Below, piece after piece: positions 19,699 to 28,309 of a DNA stretch of 64,000 bases. The notes under the pieces are model-generated. The model had not been told where the DNA came from. It was given only the letters and a program-made list of their open reading frames with translations, and made no database searches. The stretch's first letter is position 1. Each line of letters begins with the position of its first letter. Source of the DNA: Mesorhizobium neociceri (lineage in GTDB: Bacteria; Pseudomonadota; Alphaproteobacteria; Rhizobiales; Rhizobiaceae); the NCBI RefSeq assembly GCF_013520985.1, contig NZ_JACDTY010000002.1, forward strand, positions 310,001 through 374,000, in the 5' to 3' direction. The position numbers and the translations under genes were made by a program.

Positions 19699-20211
19699 AT
19701 GCGCGCTGCTCGGCTCATGTCCTTTCTACGATCCGTCTTGTTGGGCACCTTTGCCGTGCAATCTCCTGCTATGGCCCTCGACTACGACAAGGCGCATCAC
19801 CTCGACGCGGAGAACCTCGCCGAACAAGGAATCGCAAAGACCTACCAAGAAGTTTTGCCCGAGCTTCGGCAATATGTGAAAAACCCAATCGCAATCGAGG
19901 AGAGCGTAGACACCTACGCGTCACGATACGCCGTGCGCGCGGCTGGCCAGGAGTTCGTGATATACGCCCCGGATAGTGTGGGCAGCGAAGACAAAAGCTG
20001 GGGCACGGCCACTTATGTCTTCTTCAAAATCATCAATGACCAACTCACCCATTCGGGCGTGCGATACTACGCGCTCAACGGTGGAAACGACCTGTTCGGC
20101 ATCTTCTTGACACCATCACAGGCGGAAGACGCAAAGCGATCGCTGCCAACCCGTGCGGATTGGCCCTATCTTCCCGATCCGAAATCGCCTTGGTACGGCC
20201 AGTACCACTAG
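19699..20211 (+). CDS. small secreted hypothetical protein
   Basis: Protein of 170 residues with a likely Sec signal peptide (MRAARLMSFLRSVLLGTFAV, cleavage probably after AMA near residue 26). The mature region is mixed alpha/beta with no Cys, and has motifs SRYAVRAAGQEFVIYAP and GGNDLFGIFLTPSQAEDA. The ATG at 19699 is preceded by GGAG. It follows the ABC exporter by 12 bp. Its codon use looks less GC-biased than its neighbours, which hints at acquisition. I do not recognise a family; a periplasmic role is inferred only from the signal peptide. Confidence 0.7.
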   Translation: MRAARLMSFLRSVLLGTFAVQSPAMALDYDKAHHLDAENLAEQGIAKTYQEVLPELRQYVKNPIAIEESVDTYASRYAVRAAGQEFVIYAPDSVGSEDKSWGTATYVFFKIINDQLTHSGVRYYALNGGNDLFGIFLTPSQAEDAKRSLPTRADWPYLPDPKSPWYGQYH

Positions 20212-20221
20212 CCGGGCAGGA

Positions 20222-22066
20222 TCACTCCGGCACATGCCTCACCGCGCCCTTGTCGGCGCTGGTGGCGAAGGCGGCGTAGGCGCGCAGCGCGGTCGTCACC
20301 TTGCGCTTGCGCTTTTCCTCGGGCTTCCAGGCCAAACCGCCCTTCGCTTCCATCGCAGCACGCCGGGCATCGAGTTCGGCATCGCTGACCGCCAGACGGA
20401 TGGTGCGGTTGGGAATGTCGATCTCGATCGTATCGCCTTCCTGCACCAGTCCGATCGTGCCGCCTTCCGCGGCCTCCGGCGAGGCATGGCCGATCGACAG
20501 GCCGGAGGTGCCGCCGGAGAAGCGGCCGTCGGTGACCAGCGCGCAGGCTTTGCCCAGCCCTTTCGACTTCAAATAGCTGGTCGGATAGAGCATTTCCTGC
20601 ATGCCGGGGCCGCCGCGCGGTCCTTCATAGCGGATGACGACGACATCGCCGGCCTTGATCTCGTTGGACAGGATCGCCTTCACCGAAGCGTCCTGGCTTT
20701 CGAACACCCGCGCCGGGCCGGTGAATTTCAGGATCGACTCGTCGACGCCCGCGGTCTTCACGATGCAGCCGTCGAGCGCCAGATTGCCCTTCAGCACCGC
20801 GAGCCCACCGTCCTTCGAGAACGGCGTCTCAGCCGAGCGGATGACGCCTTTCTCACGGTCGAGATCGAGCTCGTCCCAGCGGCGGTCCTGGCTGAACGCG
20901 ACCTGCGTCGGCACGCCGCCCGGGGCGGCGAGGAAGAAGTCGCGCACGTTCTGGCTTGTTGTCCGGGAAATATCCCAATGGTCGAGCGCTTCGCCAAGGC
21001 TTGCTGTATGCACCGTCGGCAGGTCGCGGTTGAGCAGCCCGGCATTGTCGAGCTGGCCGAGGATGGCCATGATGCCGCCGGCGCGGTGGACGTCTTCCAT
21101 ATGCACGTCGGACTTGGCCGGCGCCACCTTGCAGAGCACGGGCACCCGGCGCGACAGCCGGTCGATGTCTTCCATGGTGAAGTCGACTTCACCTTCATGG
21201 GCGGCAGCCAGGATATGCAGCACGGTGTTGGTCGAGCCGCCCATGGCGATGTCGAGCGTCATGGCATTCTCGAAGGCGCCCTTCGAAGCGATGCTGCGCG
21301 GCAGTGCCGCCTCATCGTCCTGTTCGTAATAGCGCTGGGCGAGATCGACGATCAGATGGCCGGCCTCGACGAACAGCCGCTTGCGGTCGGCATGCGTAGC
21401 CAGCGTCGAGCCGTTGCCCGGCAGCGAAAGGCCAAGCGCCTCGGTCAAACAATTCATCGAATTGGCGGTGAACATGCCCGAGCAGGAGCCGCAGGTCGGG
21501 CAGGCCGAACGCTCGATGACCTTGACGTCCTCATCGGAAATCTTGTCGTCGGCGGCCGCCACCATGGCGTCGACCAGGTCGAGCGCCTGCGTCTTGCCGG
21601 CCAGCACCACCTTGCCGGCTTCCATCGGACCGCCGGAGACAAAGACGCTCGGGATGTTGAGGCGCAGCGAAGCCATCAGCATGCCAGGGGTGATCTTGTC
21701 GCAATTGGAGATGCAGACCATGGCGTCGGCGCAATGCGCATTGACCATGTATTCGACGGAATCGGCGATAAGCTCGCGCGACGGCAGCGAATAGAGCATG
21801 CCATCATGGCCCATGGCGATGCCGTCATCGACGGCAATGGTGTTGAACTCTTTCGCCACGCCGCCGGCCTTCTCGATCTCGCGCGCGACCAGCTGGCCGA
21901 GATCCTTCAGATGGACATGGCCGGGCACGAACTGGGTGAAGGAGTTGACCACAGCGATGATCGGCTTGCCGAAATCCGAATCCTTCATGCCGGTGGCGCG
22001 CCACAGGCCGCGAGCGCCGGCCATGTTGCGGCCATGGGTAGTGGTGCGGGAACGATAGGCAGGCAT
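20222..22066 (-). CDS. ilvD: dihydroxy-acid dehydratase
   Basis: Fe-S dependent dehydratase of branched-chain amino acid biosynthesis, converting 2,3-dihydroxy-3-methylvalerate or -isovalerate to the 2-keto acid. It has 614 residues, the usual length of the long IlvD form. Cluster cysteines are visible in [13 protein letters not shown] and [17 protein letters not shown], with the conserved LPGNGS after them. The C-terminal swivel domain contains [16 protein letters not shown] and [13 protein letters not shown]. The ATG at 22066 starts [20 protein letters not shown], matching the family N-terminus. It stands alone, away from other ilv genes. Confidence 0.97.
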   Translation of the reverse strand: MPAYRSRTTTHGRNMAGARGLWRATGMKDSDFGKPIIAVVNSFTQFVPGHVHLKDLGQLVAREIEKAGGVAKEFNTIAVDDGIAMGHDGMLYSLPSRELIADSVEYMVNAHCADAMVCISNCDKITPGMLMASLRLNIPSVFVSGGPMEAGKVVLAGKTQALDLVDAMVAAADDKISDEDVKVIERSACPTCGSCSGMFTANSMNCLTEALGLSLPGNGSTLATHADRKRLFVEAGHLIVDLAQRYYEQDDEAALPRSIASKGAFENAMTLDIAMGGSTNTVLHILAAAHEGEVDFTMEDIDRLSRRVPVLCKVAPAKSDVHMEDVHRAGGIMAILGQLDNAGLLNRDLPTVHTASLGEALDHWDISRTTSQNVRDFFLAAPGGVPTQVAFSQDRRWDELDLDREKGVIRSAETPFSKDGGLAVLKGNLALDGCIVKTAGVDESILKFTGPARVFESQDASVKAILSNEIKAGDVVVIRYEGPRGGPGMQEMLYPTSYLKSKGLGKACALVTDGRFSGGTSGLSIGHASPEAAEGGTIGLVQEGDTIEIDIPNRTIRLAVSDAELDARRAAMEAKGGLAWKPEEKRKRKVTTALRAYAAFATSADKGAVRHVPE

Positions 22067-22224
22067 GGATATTCCTTAGCTGGCTGGCTGCGCCCAGTGC
22101 GGAGCGTGGCGGCGCTGAATTTGGATCGCAGGGTTTATAGACCGGCAAGTATGGTCTGGCCAGATTTTTGCAATGCGCCAGAACGCGGGGCGCAAGCCAG
22201 TTGACGAGGTTCATTCATCTGTAT

Positions 22225-22256
22225 ATAGCCAAATGGGTATATACCTCATTGGCTAT
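22225..22256 (+). promoter_or_regulatory. palindromic operator of the ArsR-family regulator
   Basis: Outer arms ATAGCCAA (22225-22232) and TTGGCTAT (22249-22256) enclose the perfect palindrome GGTATATACC. Overall it is a 32-bp dyad with three mismatched positions per arm. It overlaps a probable -10 region (TATAGC at 22224, 17 bp after TTGACG at 22201) and lies just upstream of the regulator's start, as expected for autorepression. Confidence 0.75.
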
Positions 22257-22265
22257 GGACATGAA

Positions 22266-22610
22266 ATGAACCAGCTGGACGCCACTTTTGCCGCGCTTGC
22301 CGATCCGACCCGGCGCGCCATCCTTGCCCGGCTCATCCAGGGGGAAGCCTCAGTGATGGAACTGGCCGAACCGTTCGCGATGAGCCAGCCGTCGATCTCC
22401 AAGCATCTGAAAGTGCTGGAAGCCGCGGGGCTGATTTCGCGCGGCCGCGACGCGCAGCGCCGGCCCTGCCGGCTGGAGGCGAGGCCGCTGGCCGAAGCCA
22501 ATGACTGGCTGGAGCGCTACCGAAATATCTGGGAAGGCAATTTTCAGCGCCTCGACGCGCTGCTGGGCGCCATGCAGGCCGAAAAGGCTCCCGGCGAGGC
22601 AGACCAATAG
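22266..22610 (+). CDS. ArsR-family transcriptional regulator
   Basis: Winged-helix repressor of 114 residues. The start MNQLDATFAALADPTRRAILARL is the classical ArsR N-terminus, followed by the recognition helix MSQPSISKHLKVLEAAGLI (about residues 37-55) and the wing RGRDAQRRPCRLEARPL. It has no Cys pair of metal-sensing type, and the C-terminal WLERYRNIWEGNFQRLDALL is typical of the ArsR group paired with SRPBCC proteins. An in-frame ATG upstream at 22233 lies inside the operator palindrome, so I use 22266. It heads an operon with the SRPBCC and VOC proteins. Confidence 0.92.
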   Translation: MNQLDATFAALADPTRRAILARLIQGEASVMELAEPFAMSQPSISKHLKVLEAAGLISRGRDAQRRPCRLEARPLAEANDWLERYRNIWEGNFQRLDALLGAMQAEKAPGEADQ

Positions 22611-22692
22611 CCGAAAGAAAATCAGAAGCCCGTGTCGGATCGTCAGTTGGCCGGACGTCCTTGGGCAAACAGACAAGCGCAGGAGGACCATC

Positions 22693-23220
22693 GTGAGCAC
22701 CATCACCTTGCCCGGCTCGACCGTTGCGACATTGACCGTAACCACGCCGAGCGACCGTGAAGTCCAGATCACCCGCATCTTCGACGCGCCGCGGCCGATG
22801 GTGTTCGACTGCTGGACCGTGCCGGAGCTTTTGAAAGGCTGGCTGCACGGCCCCGACGGCTGGCGGCTGGCGGTCTGCGAAATCGACCTCAGAGTGGGCG
22901 GTGCCACCCGCTATGTCTGGCAGCACCGCGACGGTCGCAGCATGGGCATGAGCGGCGCCTATCGCGAGATCGTGCGGCCAAGCCGGATCGTCGCCAGCGA
23001 ACTGTTCGATGAGGACTGGACCGGTGGCGAGACCGTCGGAACGGTGACCTTTGCCGAGCAGACCGGAAAGACCCTGCTGACGCAAACGGTGCTTTACGCC
23101 TCGCAGGCGGCGCGTGACGGCGCGCTCGGCACCGGCATGACCAGCGGCATGGCTGAGAGCTACGCCCAGCTCGATTCCTATCTCGCTTCCCTTCAGGACG
23201 CGGCAAAGGGCGCCGCCTGA
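22693..23220 (+). CDS. SRPBCC/AHSA1-domain protein
   Basis: START-like ligand-binding protein of 175 residues in the AHSA1 family. The domain starts near residue 22 (REVQITRIFDAPRPMVFDCW) and contains LRVGGATRYVWQHRDG, ITSFEL-like ASELFDEDW, and the C-terminal helix GMAESYAQLDSYLASL. The GTG at 22693 has a strong AGGAGG seven bases upstream. It is the middle gene of an ArsR-SRPBCC-VOC operon, an arrangement common in soil bacteria. The ligand is unknown; an environmental hydrophobic compound sensed by the operon is an inference only. Confidence 0.85.
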   Translation: MSTITLPGSTVATLTVTTPSDREVQITRIFDAPRPMVFDCWTVPELLKGWLHGPDGWRLAVCEIDLRVGGATRYVWQHRDGRSMGMSGAYREIVRPSRIVASELFDEDWTGGETVGTVTFAEQTGKTLLTQTVLYASQAARDGALGTGMTSGMAESYAQLDSYLASLQDAAKGAA

Positions 23221-23258
23221 CCCTTCCATCATCCCCAAGAGAAAACGAGGAGCACGAC

Positions 23259-23729
23259 ATGCAAAAGATCACCACCTGCCTGTGGTTCGACGACCAGGCC
23301 GAAGAGGCGATGAATTTCTACGTCTCCATCTTCAAGAATTCGAAGGTGCTGAGCGTGCTGCGCTGGCCTGAGGGTCACGCAGATGCAGGCAAAGCGCTGG
23401 TGACCACGTTCGAACTCGACGGTGTGCAGTTTCAAGCGCTCAACGGCGGACCACAATTCAAGTTCAACGAGGCGATGTCACAGTCGATCGACTGCAAGAC
23501 GCAGGAAGAGGTCGACTATTTCTGGGATAAGCTCATCGAAGGTGGCGGCGAACCGTCGCAATGCAGCTGGCTGAAGGACAAATTCGGCGTCTCCTGGCAG
23601 GTGGTGCCGGAGCAGCTGCCGCGCCTGCTTATGGATCCGGACCGGGCCAAGGCCGGCCGAGTGATGTCGGCAATGATGCAGATGAGCAAGATCGATATTG
23701 CGAAGATCGAAGCGGCGGCCAAAGGCTGA
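23259..23729 (+). CDS. VOC-family protein (PhnB / 3-demethylubiquinone methyltransferase-like)
   Basis: Protein of 156 residues from the vicinal-oxygen-chelate superfamily. The start MQKITTCLWFDDQAEEAMNF and the phrases FELDGVQFQALNGGPQFKFN and DKFGVSWQVVPEQLPRLL are hallmarks of the PhnB-like subgroup often annotated as a 3-demethylubiquinone-9 3-methyltransferase domain. Despite that label, no methyltransferase motif is present. It is the last gene of the ArsR operon. Function is probably binding or modification of a small molecule; the true substrate is not predictable. Confidence 0.85.
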   Translation: MQKITTCLWFDDQAEEAMNFYVSIFKNSKVLSVLRWPEGHADAGKALVTTFELDGVQFQALNGGPQFKFNEAMSQSIDCKTQEEVDYFWDKLIEGGGEPSQCSWLKDKFGVSWQVVPEQLPRLLMDPDRAKAGRVMSAMMQMSKIDIAKIEAAAKG

Positions 23730-23754
23730 GTTGAAGCCTTCAGCGTCGGCGCCG

Positions 23755-23802
23755 CCCCTCATCCGCCCTTCGGGCACCTTCTCCCCGTGAACGGGGAGAA
23801 GG
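23755..23802. repeat. short rhizobial-type repeat (CCCCTCATCCGCCC...CTTCTCCCCG-CGGGGAGAAGG)
   Basis: It starts CCCCTCATCCGCCCTTCGGG and ends in the hairpin CTTCTCCCCG/CGGGGAGAAG. This sequence type is widespread between genes in rhizobia by my recollection. It lies between the convergent VOC and prfC genes. Confidence 0.7.
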
Positions 23803-23829
23803 AAAAAAAGCAGCGCCTTACGCTGCTTT
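23803..23829 (-). terminator. intrinsic terminator of prfC overlapping its stop codon
   Basis: On the minus strand the stem AAAGCAGCG/CGCTGCTTT encloses the 5-nt loop TAAGG and runs into seven T residues. The loop contains the prfC TAA stop codon (23818-23820), so the terminator and the end of the coding region are the same bases. Confidence 0.85.
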
Positions 23830-25410
23830 GTCGCGGACCTGGTAGTCCTTGATCGTGGCGAAGCGGATGGCTTTCCAGCGTTCGGCTTCGTAGTTCAGCG
23901 AGAAAGCGTGCTGAGCCAGAAACACCGGGTCGTTGTCGAGGTCACGCGCAATGTCGCCGCGATGCGCCTCGATGAAGCGAAGCGTCTCGGCCTTGTCGTC
24001 GGCGGAGATCCAGCGGCAGACCGAAAAGCGCGACATCTCGAATTCGACCGGCAGCGTGTATTCGAAATTCAGCCGTTCCTTGAGCACGTCAAGCTGCAGG
24101 GCGCCGACGACGCCGACAATGGCCGGTGAGCCATCTTCCGGCGAAAACAGCTGCACGACGCCTTCCTCGGCCATCTGGTGCAGCGCTTCCTTGAGTTTCT
24201 TGGCCTTCATCGCGTCACCGAGACGGACGCGGCGCAGGATTTCCGGAGCAAAATTCGGCACGCCGCGGAACAGGATTTCTTCGCCCTCGGTCAGCGTATC
24301 GCCGATGCGCAGCGTGCCGTGGTTGGGAATGCCGACGACATCGCCGGCAAACGCCTCGTCAGCGGTGACGCGGGTGCGGGCAAAGAAGAATTGCGGCGCC
24401 GACAGGCTCATCGGCTTGCCGGTGCGCACCAGCTTGGCCTTCATGCCGCGCTCGAGCTTGCCCGAGCAGACGCGCACGAAAGCGATGCGGTCGCGGTGGT
24501 TGGGGTCCATGTTGGCCTGGATCTTGAAGACGAAGGAGGTCATCTTCTCCTCGGTCGCTTCGACCTTGCGGGTGTCGGCCTCCTGTGCGCGCGGCGGCGG
24601 GCCGAAGGCGCCGAGCGCCTCGATCAGGTCGCGCACACCGTAATTGCGCAGCGCCGAGCCGAAATACACCGGCGTCAGGTGGCCCTCGCGGAAGGAATCG
24701 ATGTCGAGCGGACGGCAGGCTTCGCGCGCGAGTTCCAGCTCCTCGATGAAGGCTTCGCGCTCGTTTTCCGGCAAAAGGCCGGCGACGCGGTTGGAATCGG
24801 GACCGTTGACCGGTGTGCGGTCTTTCTCCGCGTCGCCCTTGCGCACAGCGTTCAGCGCCAGGTGATAGGTGCCGGAAAACGTCTTGCCGCGGCCGATCGG
24901 CCAGGTGATGGGCGCGGTGTCCAGCGCCAGCTTCTGCTCGATCTCGTCGAGGATTTCGAAGGGGTCGCGGCTTTCACGGTCCATCTTGTTGATGAAGGTG
25001 ATGATCGGGATGTCGCGCAGCCGGCAGACTTCGAACAGTTTTAGCGTGCGCGGCTCGATGCCCTTGGCGGCGTCGATGACCATGACGGCCGAGTCCACCG
25101 CAGACAGGGTGCGGTAGGTATCGTCGGCGAAATCTTCGTGGCCGGGCGTGTCGAGCAGGTTGAAGACATTGTCTTCATACTCGAAGGTCATCACCGAGGT
25201 GACAACCGAAATGCCGCGCTCGCGCTCGATCTTCATCCAGTCGGACCGGGTCTGGATGCGGTCCTTCTTGGCCTTGACCTCGCCGGCAAGCTGGATGGCG
25301 CCGCCGAACAGCAGCAGCTTTTCGGTGAGCGTGGTTTTGCCGGCGTCGGGGTGCGCGATGATCGCGAAAGTGCGGCGGCGCGATACCGCCTGTTCGATGT
25401 CTTCTGCCAA
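23818..25410 (-). CDS. prfC: peptide chain release factor 3
   Basis: Ribosome-associated GTPase of 530 residues that recycles RF1/RF2 after termination. G1 is AHPDAGKTTLTEKLL (about residues 19-33), the switch region has RGISVVTSVMTFEY, G3 is DTPGHEDFADDTYR and G4 is NKMDRESRDP. The C-terminal region has the RF3-type CRWISADD and FLAQHAFSLNYEAERW. Length and motifs match RF3 rather than EF-G. Start ATG at 25410 (MAEDIEQAVSRRRTFAIIAH). Its terminator overlaps the stop codon. The gene is divergent from the FAD oxidoreductase. Confidence 0.96.
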   Translation of the reverse strand: MAEDIEQAVSRRRTFAIIAHPDAGKTTLTEKLLLFGGAIQLAGEVKAKKDRIQTRSDWMKIERERGISVVTSVMTFEYEDNVFNLLDTPGHEDFADDTYRTLSAVDSAVMVIDAAKGIEPRTLKLFEVCRLRDIPIITFINKMDRESRDPFEILDEIEQKLALDTAPITWPIGRGKTFSGTYHLALNAVRKGDAEKDRTPVNGPDSNRVAGLLPENEREAFIEELELAREACRPLDIDSFREGHLTPVYFGSALRNYGVRDLIEALGAFGPPPRAQEADTRKVEATEEKMTSFVFKIQANMDPNHRDRIAFVRVCSGKLERGMKAKLVRTGKPMSLSAPQFFFARTRVTADEAFAGDVVGIPNHGTLRIGDTLTEGEEILFRGVPNFAPEILRRVRLGDAMKAKKLKEALHQMAEEGVVQLFSPEDGSPAIVGVVGALQLDVLKERLNFEYTLPVEFEMSRFSVCRWISADDKAETLRFIEAHRGDIARDLDNDPVFLAQHAFSLNYEAERWKAIRFATIKDYQVRDKAA

Positions 25411-25550
25411 TTTGTGGAATCCTGTCTGTGGCGCGGGCTTCTAGCAGCGCTTTCCCGGCCTGTCGACAGTTTCGGGCCAGTAGACCCTGACCGCCCTTGA
25501 GCTTGACCCGCTGCGGTGGCATCAGGGAAGCCCATTCTGAGAGGTCCGGT

Positions 25551-26624
25551 ATGAGCAGCGCGAAAGAAATTATCGTCATCGGCGCCGGCATTATTGGCGC
25601 CTCGATCGCCTGGCACCTGACGAAGGCCGGCGTGAGGGTGACGGTGGTTTCGGAGAGTGGCGCCGGCGGCATCTCCACGCCCAATTCCTTTGCCTGGATC
25701 AACGCGAGCTGGGGCAATCCGGAAATCTATTTCCGGCTGCGCACCCGCGCCATGGCCGAATGGAAACGGCTGGCAAACGAATTGCCTGAACTGCCGCTCG
25801 CCTGGTGCGGCGGCCTTTGCTGGGATCTGCCGGCCGACAGGCTCGAGGCCTACGCGGCCGAACATTCTTCATGGGGCTACGGCATCGAGCGCGTCGACGC
25901 AAAGCGGGCGGCGCAGATCGAGCCCAATCTAGTCGAGCCGCCTGAATTCGCGGTTTATGTCGCGGGAGAAGGCGTGGCCGAACCGGTTGCGGCAGCCAAG
26001 GCGCTGCTGGCGGATGCCGAACGGCGTGGCGCGAGACTGGTTGCGGGCACAGTCGACAGGCTCGCTCTGGTCAACGGCAAGGTGAACGGCGTGATCGTTT
26101 CGGGTGAGACGATTGCCGCCGATGAGGTGGTGATCGCAGCCGGTGTCGGGGCGACCGATATTGCCGCTACCGCCGGTGTCAAGCTGCCGATCGAGACGCC
26201 GCCCGGCCTGATTGTCCATTCGCGGCCATACAAGAAGCTGCTCAACGGGCTCGTTCACGCCGAAAAGCTGCACATGCGCCAGACCGCCGAGGGCCGCGTC
26301 ATCGCCGGCTCGGATTTCGCCGGCGGCGATCCCGGCGACAACCCCGACGCCACGGCGCGGGACTTGTTCGCGGCAGCGAAGGCAGCCTTGCGCGCCGCCG
26401 ACGGGCTGGAGCTTGATTTCCACACCGTCGGCTACAGGCCGACGCCGATCGATGGCTTTCCGATTATCAGCCGCGCCGAAGGCATGGACGGTCTCTATAT
26501 CGCGGTCATGCATTCCGGCATCACGCTGGCGCCGGCGGTTGGACTGTTCGCCACCCGCGAAATCCTCGACGGCGAGCGCGACCCGCTGCTGGCGCCCTAT
26601 GGGCTGGAGCGCTTCGCTCAATAA
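25551..26624 (+). CDS. FAD-dependent oxidoreductase (glycine/D-amino acid oxidase family)
   Basis: Flavoprotein of 357 residues in the DAO superfamily. The dinucleotide-binding motif is VIGAGIIGASIAWHL (about residues 9-23), a second FAD contact is EVVIAAGVGA, and the C-terminal GYRPTPIDGFPIISR and AVMHSGITLAPAVG are typical of the glycine oxidase/D-amino acid dehydrogenase group. The ATG at 25551 follows GAGAGGTCCGGT. It probably oxidises an amino or imino acid. The gene is convergent with and overlaps the amidase gene by 7 bp. Substrate not identifiable. Confidence 0.82.
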   Translation: MSSAKEIIVIGAGIIGASIAWHLTKAGVRVTVVSESGAGGISTPNSFAWINASWGNPEIYFRLRTRAMAEWKRLANELPELPLAWCGGLCWDLPADRLEAYAAEHSSWGYGIERVDAKRAAQIEPNLVEPPEFAVYVAGEGVAEPVAAAKALLADAERRGARLVAGTVDRLALVNGKVNGVIVSGETIAADEVVIAAGVGATDIAATAGVKLPIETPPGLIVHSRPYKKLLNGLVHAEKLHMRQTAEGRVIAGSDFAGGDPGDNPDATARDLFAAAKAALRAADGLELDFHTVGYRPTPIDGFPIISRAEGMDGLYIAVMHSGITLAPAVGLFATREILDGERDPLLAPYGLERFAQ

Positions 26625-27991
26625 TCCGGCGGACGCTTGAAGCCGCCGGTCAGCGCTTCGATCGCCTTGGCGATACCGAGCAGCCGTGCCTCCGACCAGC
26701 GCGCGCCGACCAGTTGCAGGCCGATGGGCAGACCATCGCGGTCCTGTCCGAAGGGTATGGACAGCGCCGGGTGGCCGGAATAGTTGAAGACCGCGCCATA
26801 GGCCGGCAGCATCCAGTAGCTTTGCTCCTGGCCATCGACCTCGATCGGCGTGCCGGGTTCGCAATGCGGGAAGGCCGTGGTCATGGCGACCGGGCACAGC
26901 AAGGCATCGCAGGTTTCGAAGAAACTGTCCCAGGCGAGGATTGAGCTGTCGCGACGGGCGAGCGCCTCGAACCAGCGCGACACCGGCGTCGGGTTTTCGG
27001 GCGGTTCGGGTTGCGCAGCCTCCAGCATCATGCCGATCAACACACCGCCTTGCTCCAGATCGTCATGAAGATCGAGCTTCGGCAGCTTTGCCGGCTCGAC
27101 GGTCGAACCTGCCGCCTGAAGCTGCTTCGCCAGAGAGTCGACAGCGGCAGCTATGTCGCCAGCCACTGGAAAGCCGGCAAAGGATGGTGCGGCGGCGATG
27201 CGCAGCGATTTGAGGTCGATTTTCGGCACTGCCTCGACCGGCACCGGTGCAAGGTCAGTGTCGGCACCATCCGGGCCGGCGATGATTTTGTAGATCAGCG
27301 CCAGATCATCCACGGACCGAGCCAGCGGGCCGAGGCAGGACATCAGCCGCACGCTGCGCGCGACGCCGGCGGGGTCGGGAAAGGCGCCGGCCAGGGAGAC
27401 GCGGTGTTCGGTCGGCTTCAAGCCATAGACGCCGCAGAAGCTGGCCGGCAGGCGGATCGAAGCCTGCATGTCGGTGCCTACATCGAAGGGCGTCATGCCG
27501 GTTGCCACCGCTGCTGCGGCGCCGCCGCTGGAGCCACCCGATGTGCGCGCAAGATTCCACGGATTGCTGGAATGGCCGAACAGCGGATTGTCCGACTGCC
27601 AGTCGCCCAGCATGGTCGCGACATTGGTCTTGCCAATCAGAATGCCGCCGGCAGCCTTTAATCGGGCAACGACCGGGCTGTCCGCTTTTGCCACATAGTC
27701 GGCGAATGGCGGGAAGCCGACGGTGGTCTTCACGCCTGCGGTTTCGTGCATGTCCTTCAAAGTGAAAGGCACGCCATGCAGTGGGCCGAGCGCATCGCCG
27801 CGCGCCTGCGCCGCGTCGGCCTTTTTTGCGCGCTCGCAGGCGCCTTCCCGATCGAGATTGACGACTGCGTTGACCGCTTCGTTGTGCCGGTCGATCTGGG
27901 CGAGATGCGCGTCAAGTGCTTCGGCGGCGGAGATTTTTCGCGCCGCGATTGCGGCGGCGAGGTCGGTGGTCGAGGAGAAGACGGGGTCCAT
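26618..27991 (-). CDS. amidase (amidase-signature family)
   Basis: Cytoplasmic amidohydrolase of 457 residues with the Ser-cisSer-Lys triad. The catalytic Lys is in GVPFTLKDMHETAGV (about residue 78), the cis-Ser in TSGGSSGGAAAAVATG, and the nucleophile in DMQASIRLPASFCG, where GSI/ASI carries the Ser. The C-terminus includes GLPIGLQLVGARWSEARLLG, standard for the family. It could hydrolyse an aliphatic or aryl amide; it is not a GatA because gatB and gatC are absent. It is convergent with the FAD oxidase gene with a 7-bp overlap of the stops. Confidence 0.88.
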   Translation of the reverse strand: MDPVFSSTTDLAAAIAARKISAAEALDAHLAQIDRHNEAVNAVVNLDREGACERAKKADAAQARGDALGPLHGVPFTLKDMHETAGVKTTVGFPPFADYVAKADSPVVARLKAAGGILIGKTNVATMLGDWQSDNPLFGHSSNPWNLARTSGGSSGGAAAAVATGMTPFDVGTDMQASIRLPASFCGVYGLKPTEHRVSLAGAFPDPAGVARSVRLMSCLGPLARSVDDLALIYKIIAGPDGADTDLAPVPVEAVPKIDLKSLRIAAAPSFAGFPVAGDIAAAVDSLAKQLQAAGSTVEPAKLPKLDLHDDLEQGGVLIGMMLEAAQPEPPENPTPVSRWFEALARRDSSILAWDSFFETCDALLCPVAMTTAFPHCEPGTPIEVDGQEQSYWMLPAYGAVFNYSGHPALSIPFGQDRDGLPIGLQLVGARWSEARLLGIAKAIEALTGGFKRPPDY

Positions 27992-28120
27992 GACGAATGC
28001 TCCGGCAGCGACGCCTTCGCCAAATGGCAGGCGCGGCTTGAAGTGAGTTCAGCATTTCTAGGACAGAGAGCGCTTGATCGGAATTGCGCTTGCTAGGTCG
28101 ATCGAAGCCGGCGCTCTACG

Positions 28121-28281
28121 GCGCCCCCCTCTGTCCTGCCGGACATCTCCCCCACGGGTGGGGAGATTGGCAGCGTTGCCGACGGCGCCATTCTTTCCAC
28201 GTCGGCGATTGGCGAAAGCCGGCGCGACGTCCAATCTCCCCCCTCGTGGGGGAGATGTCCGGCAGGACAGAGGGGGGGCGC
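28121..28281. repeat. palindromic intergenic repeat (CCCCCCTCTGTCC family), copy 2
   Basis: The arms GCGCCCCCCTCTGTCCTGCC and GGCAGGACAGAGGGGGGCGC are near-perfect inverse copies, each with an inner hairpin around ACATCTCCCCCAC. It is the same family as 2955-3111. It occupies most of the 318-bp gap between the amidase and glutamine amidotransferase genes; I see nothing else in that gap. Confidence 0.88.
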
Positions 28282-28309
28282 GAAGGAATGCAGCCTGAAG
28301 ATTTATGCT

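Noticed and set aside
20153..22204. 683-codon plus-strand frame covering ilvD
   Set aside because: It is the antisense of ilvD; the composition is dominated by Arg, Asp, Gly and His, and all Fe-S and swivel motifs are on the minus strand.
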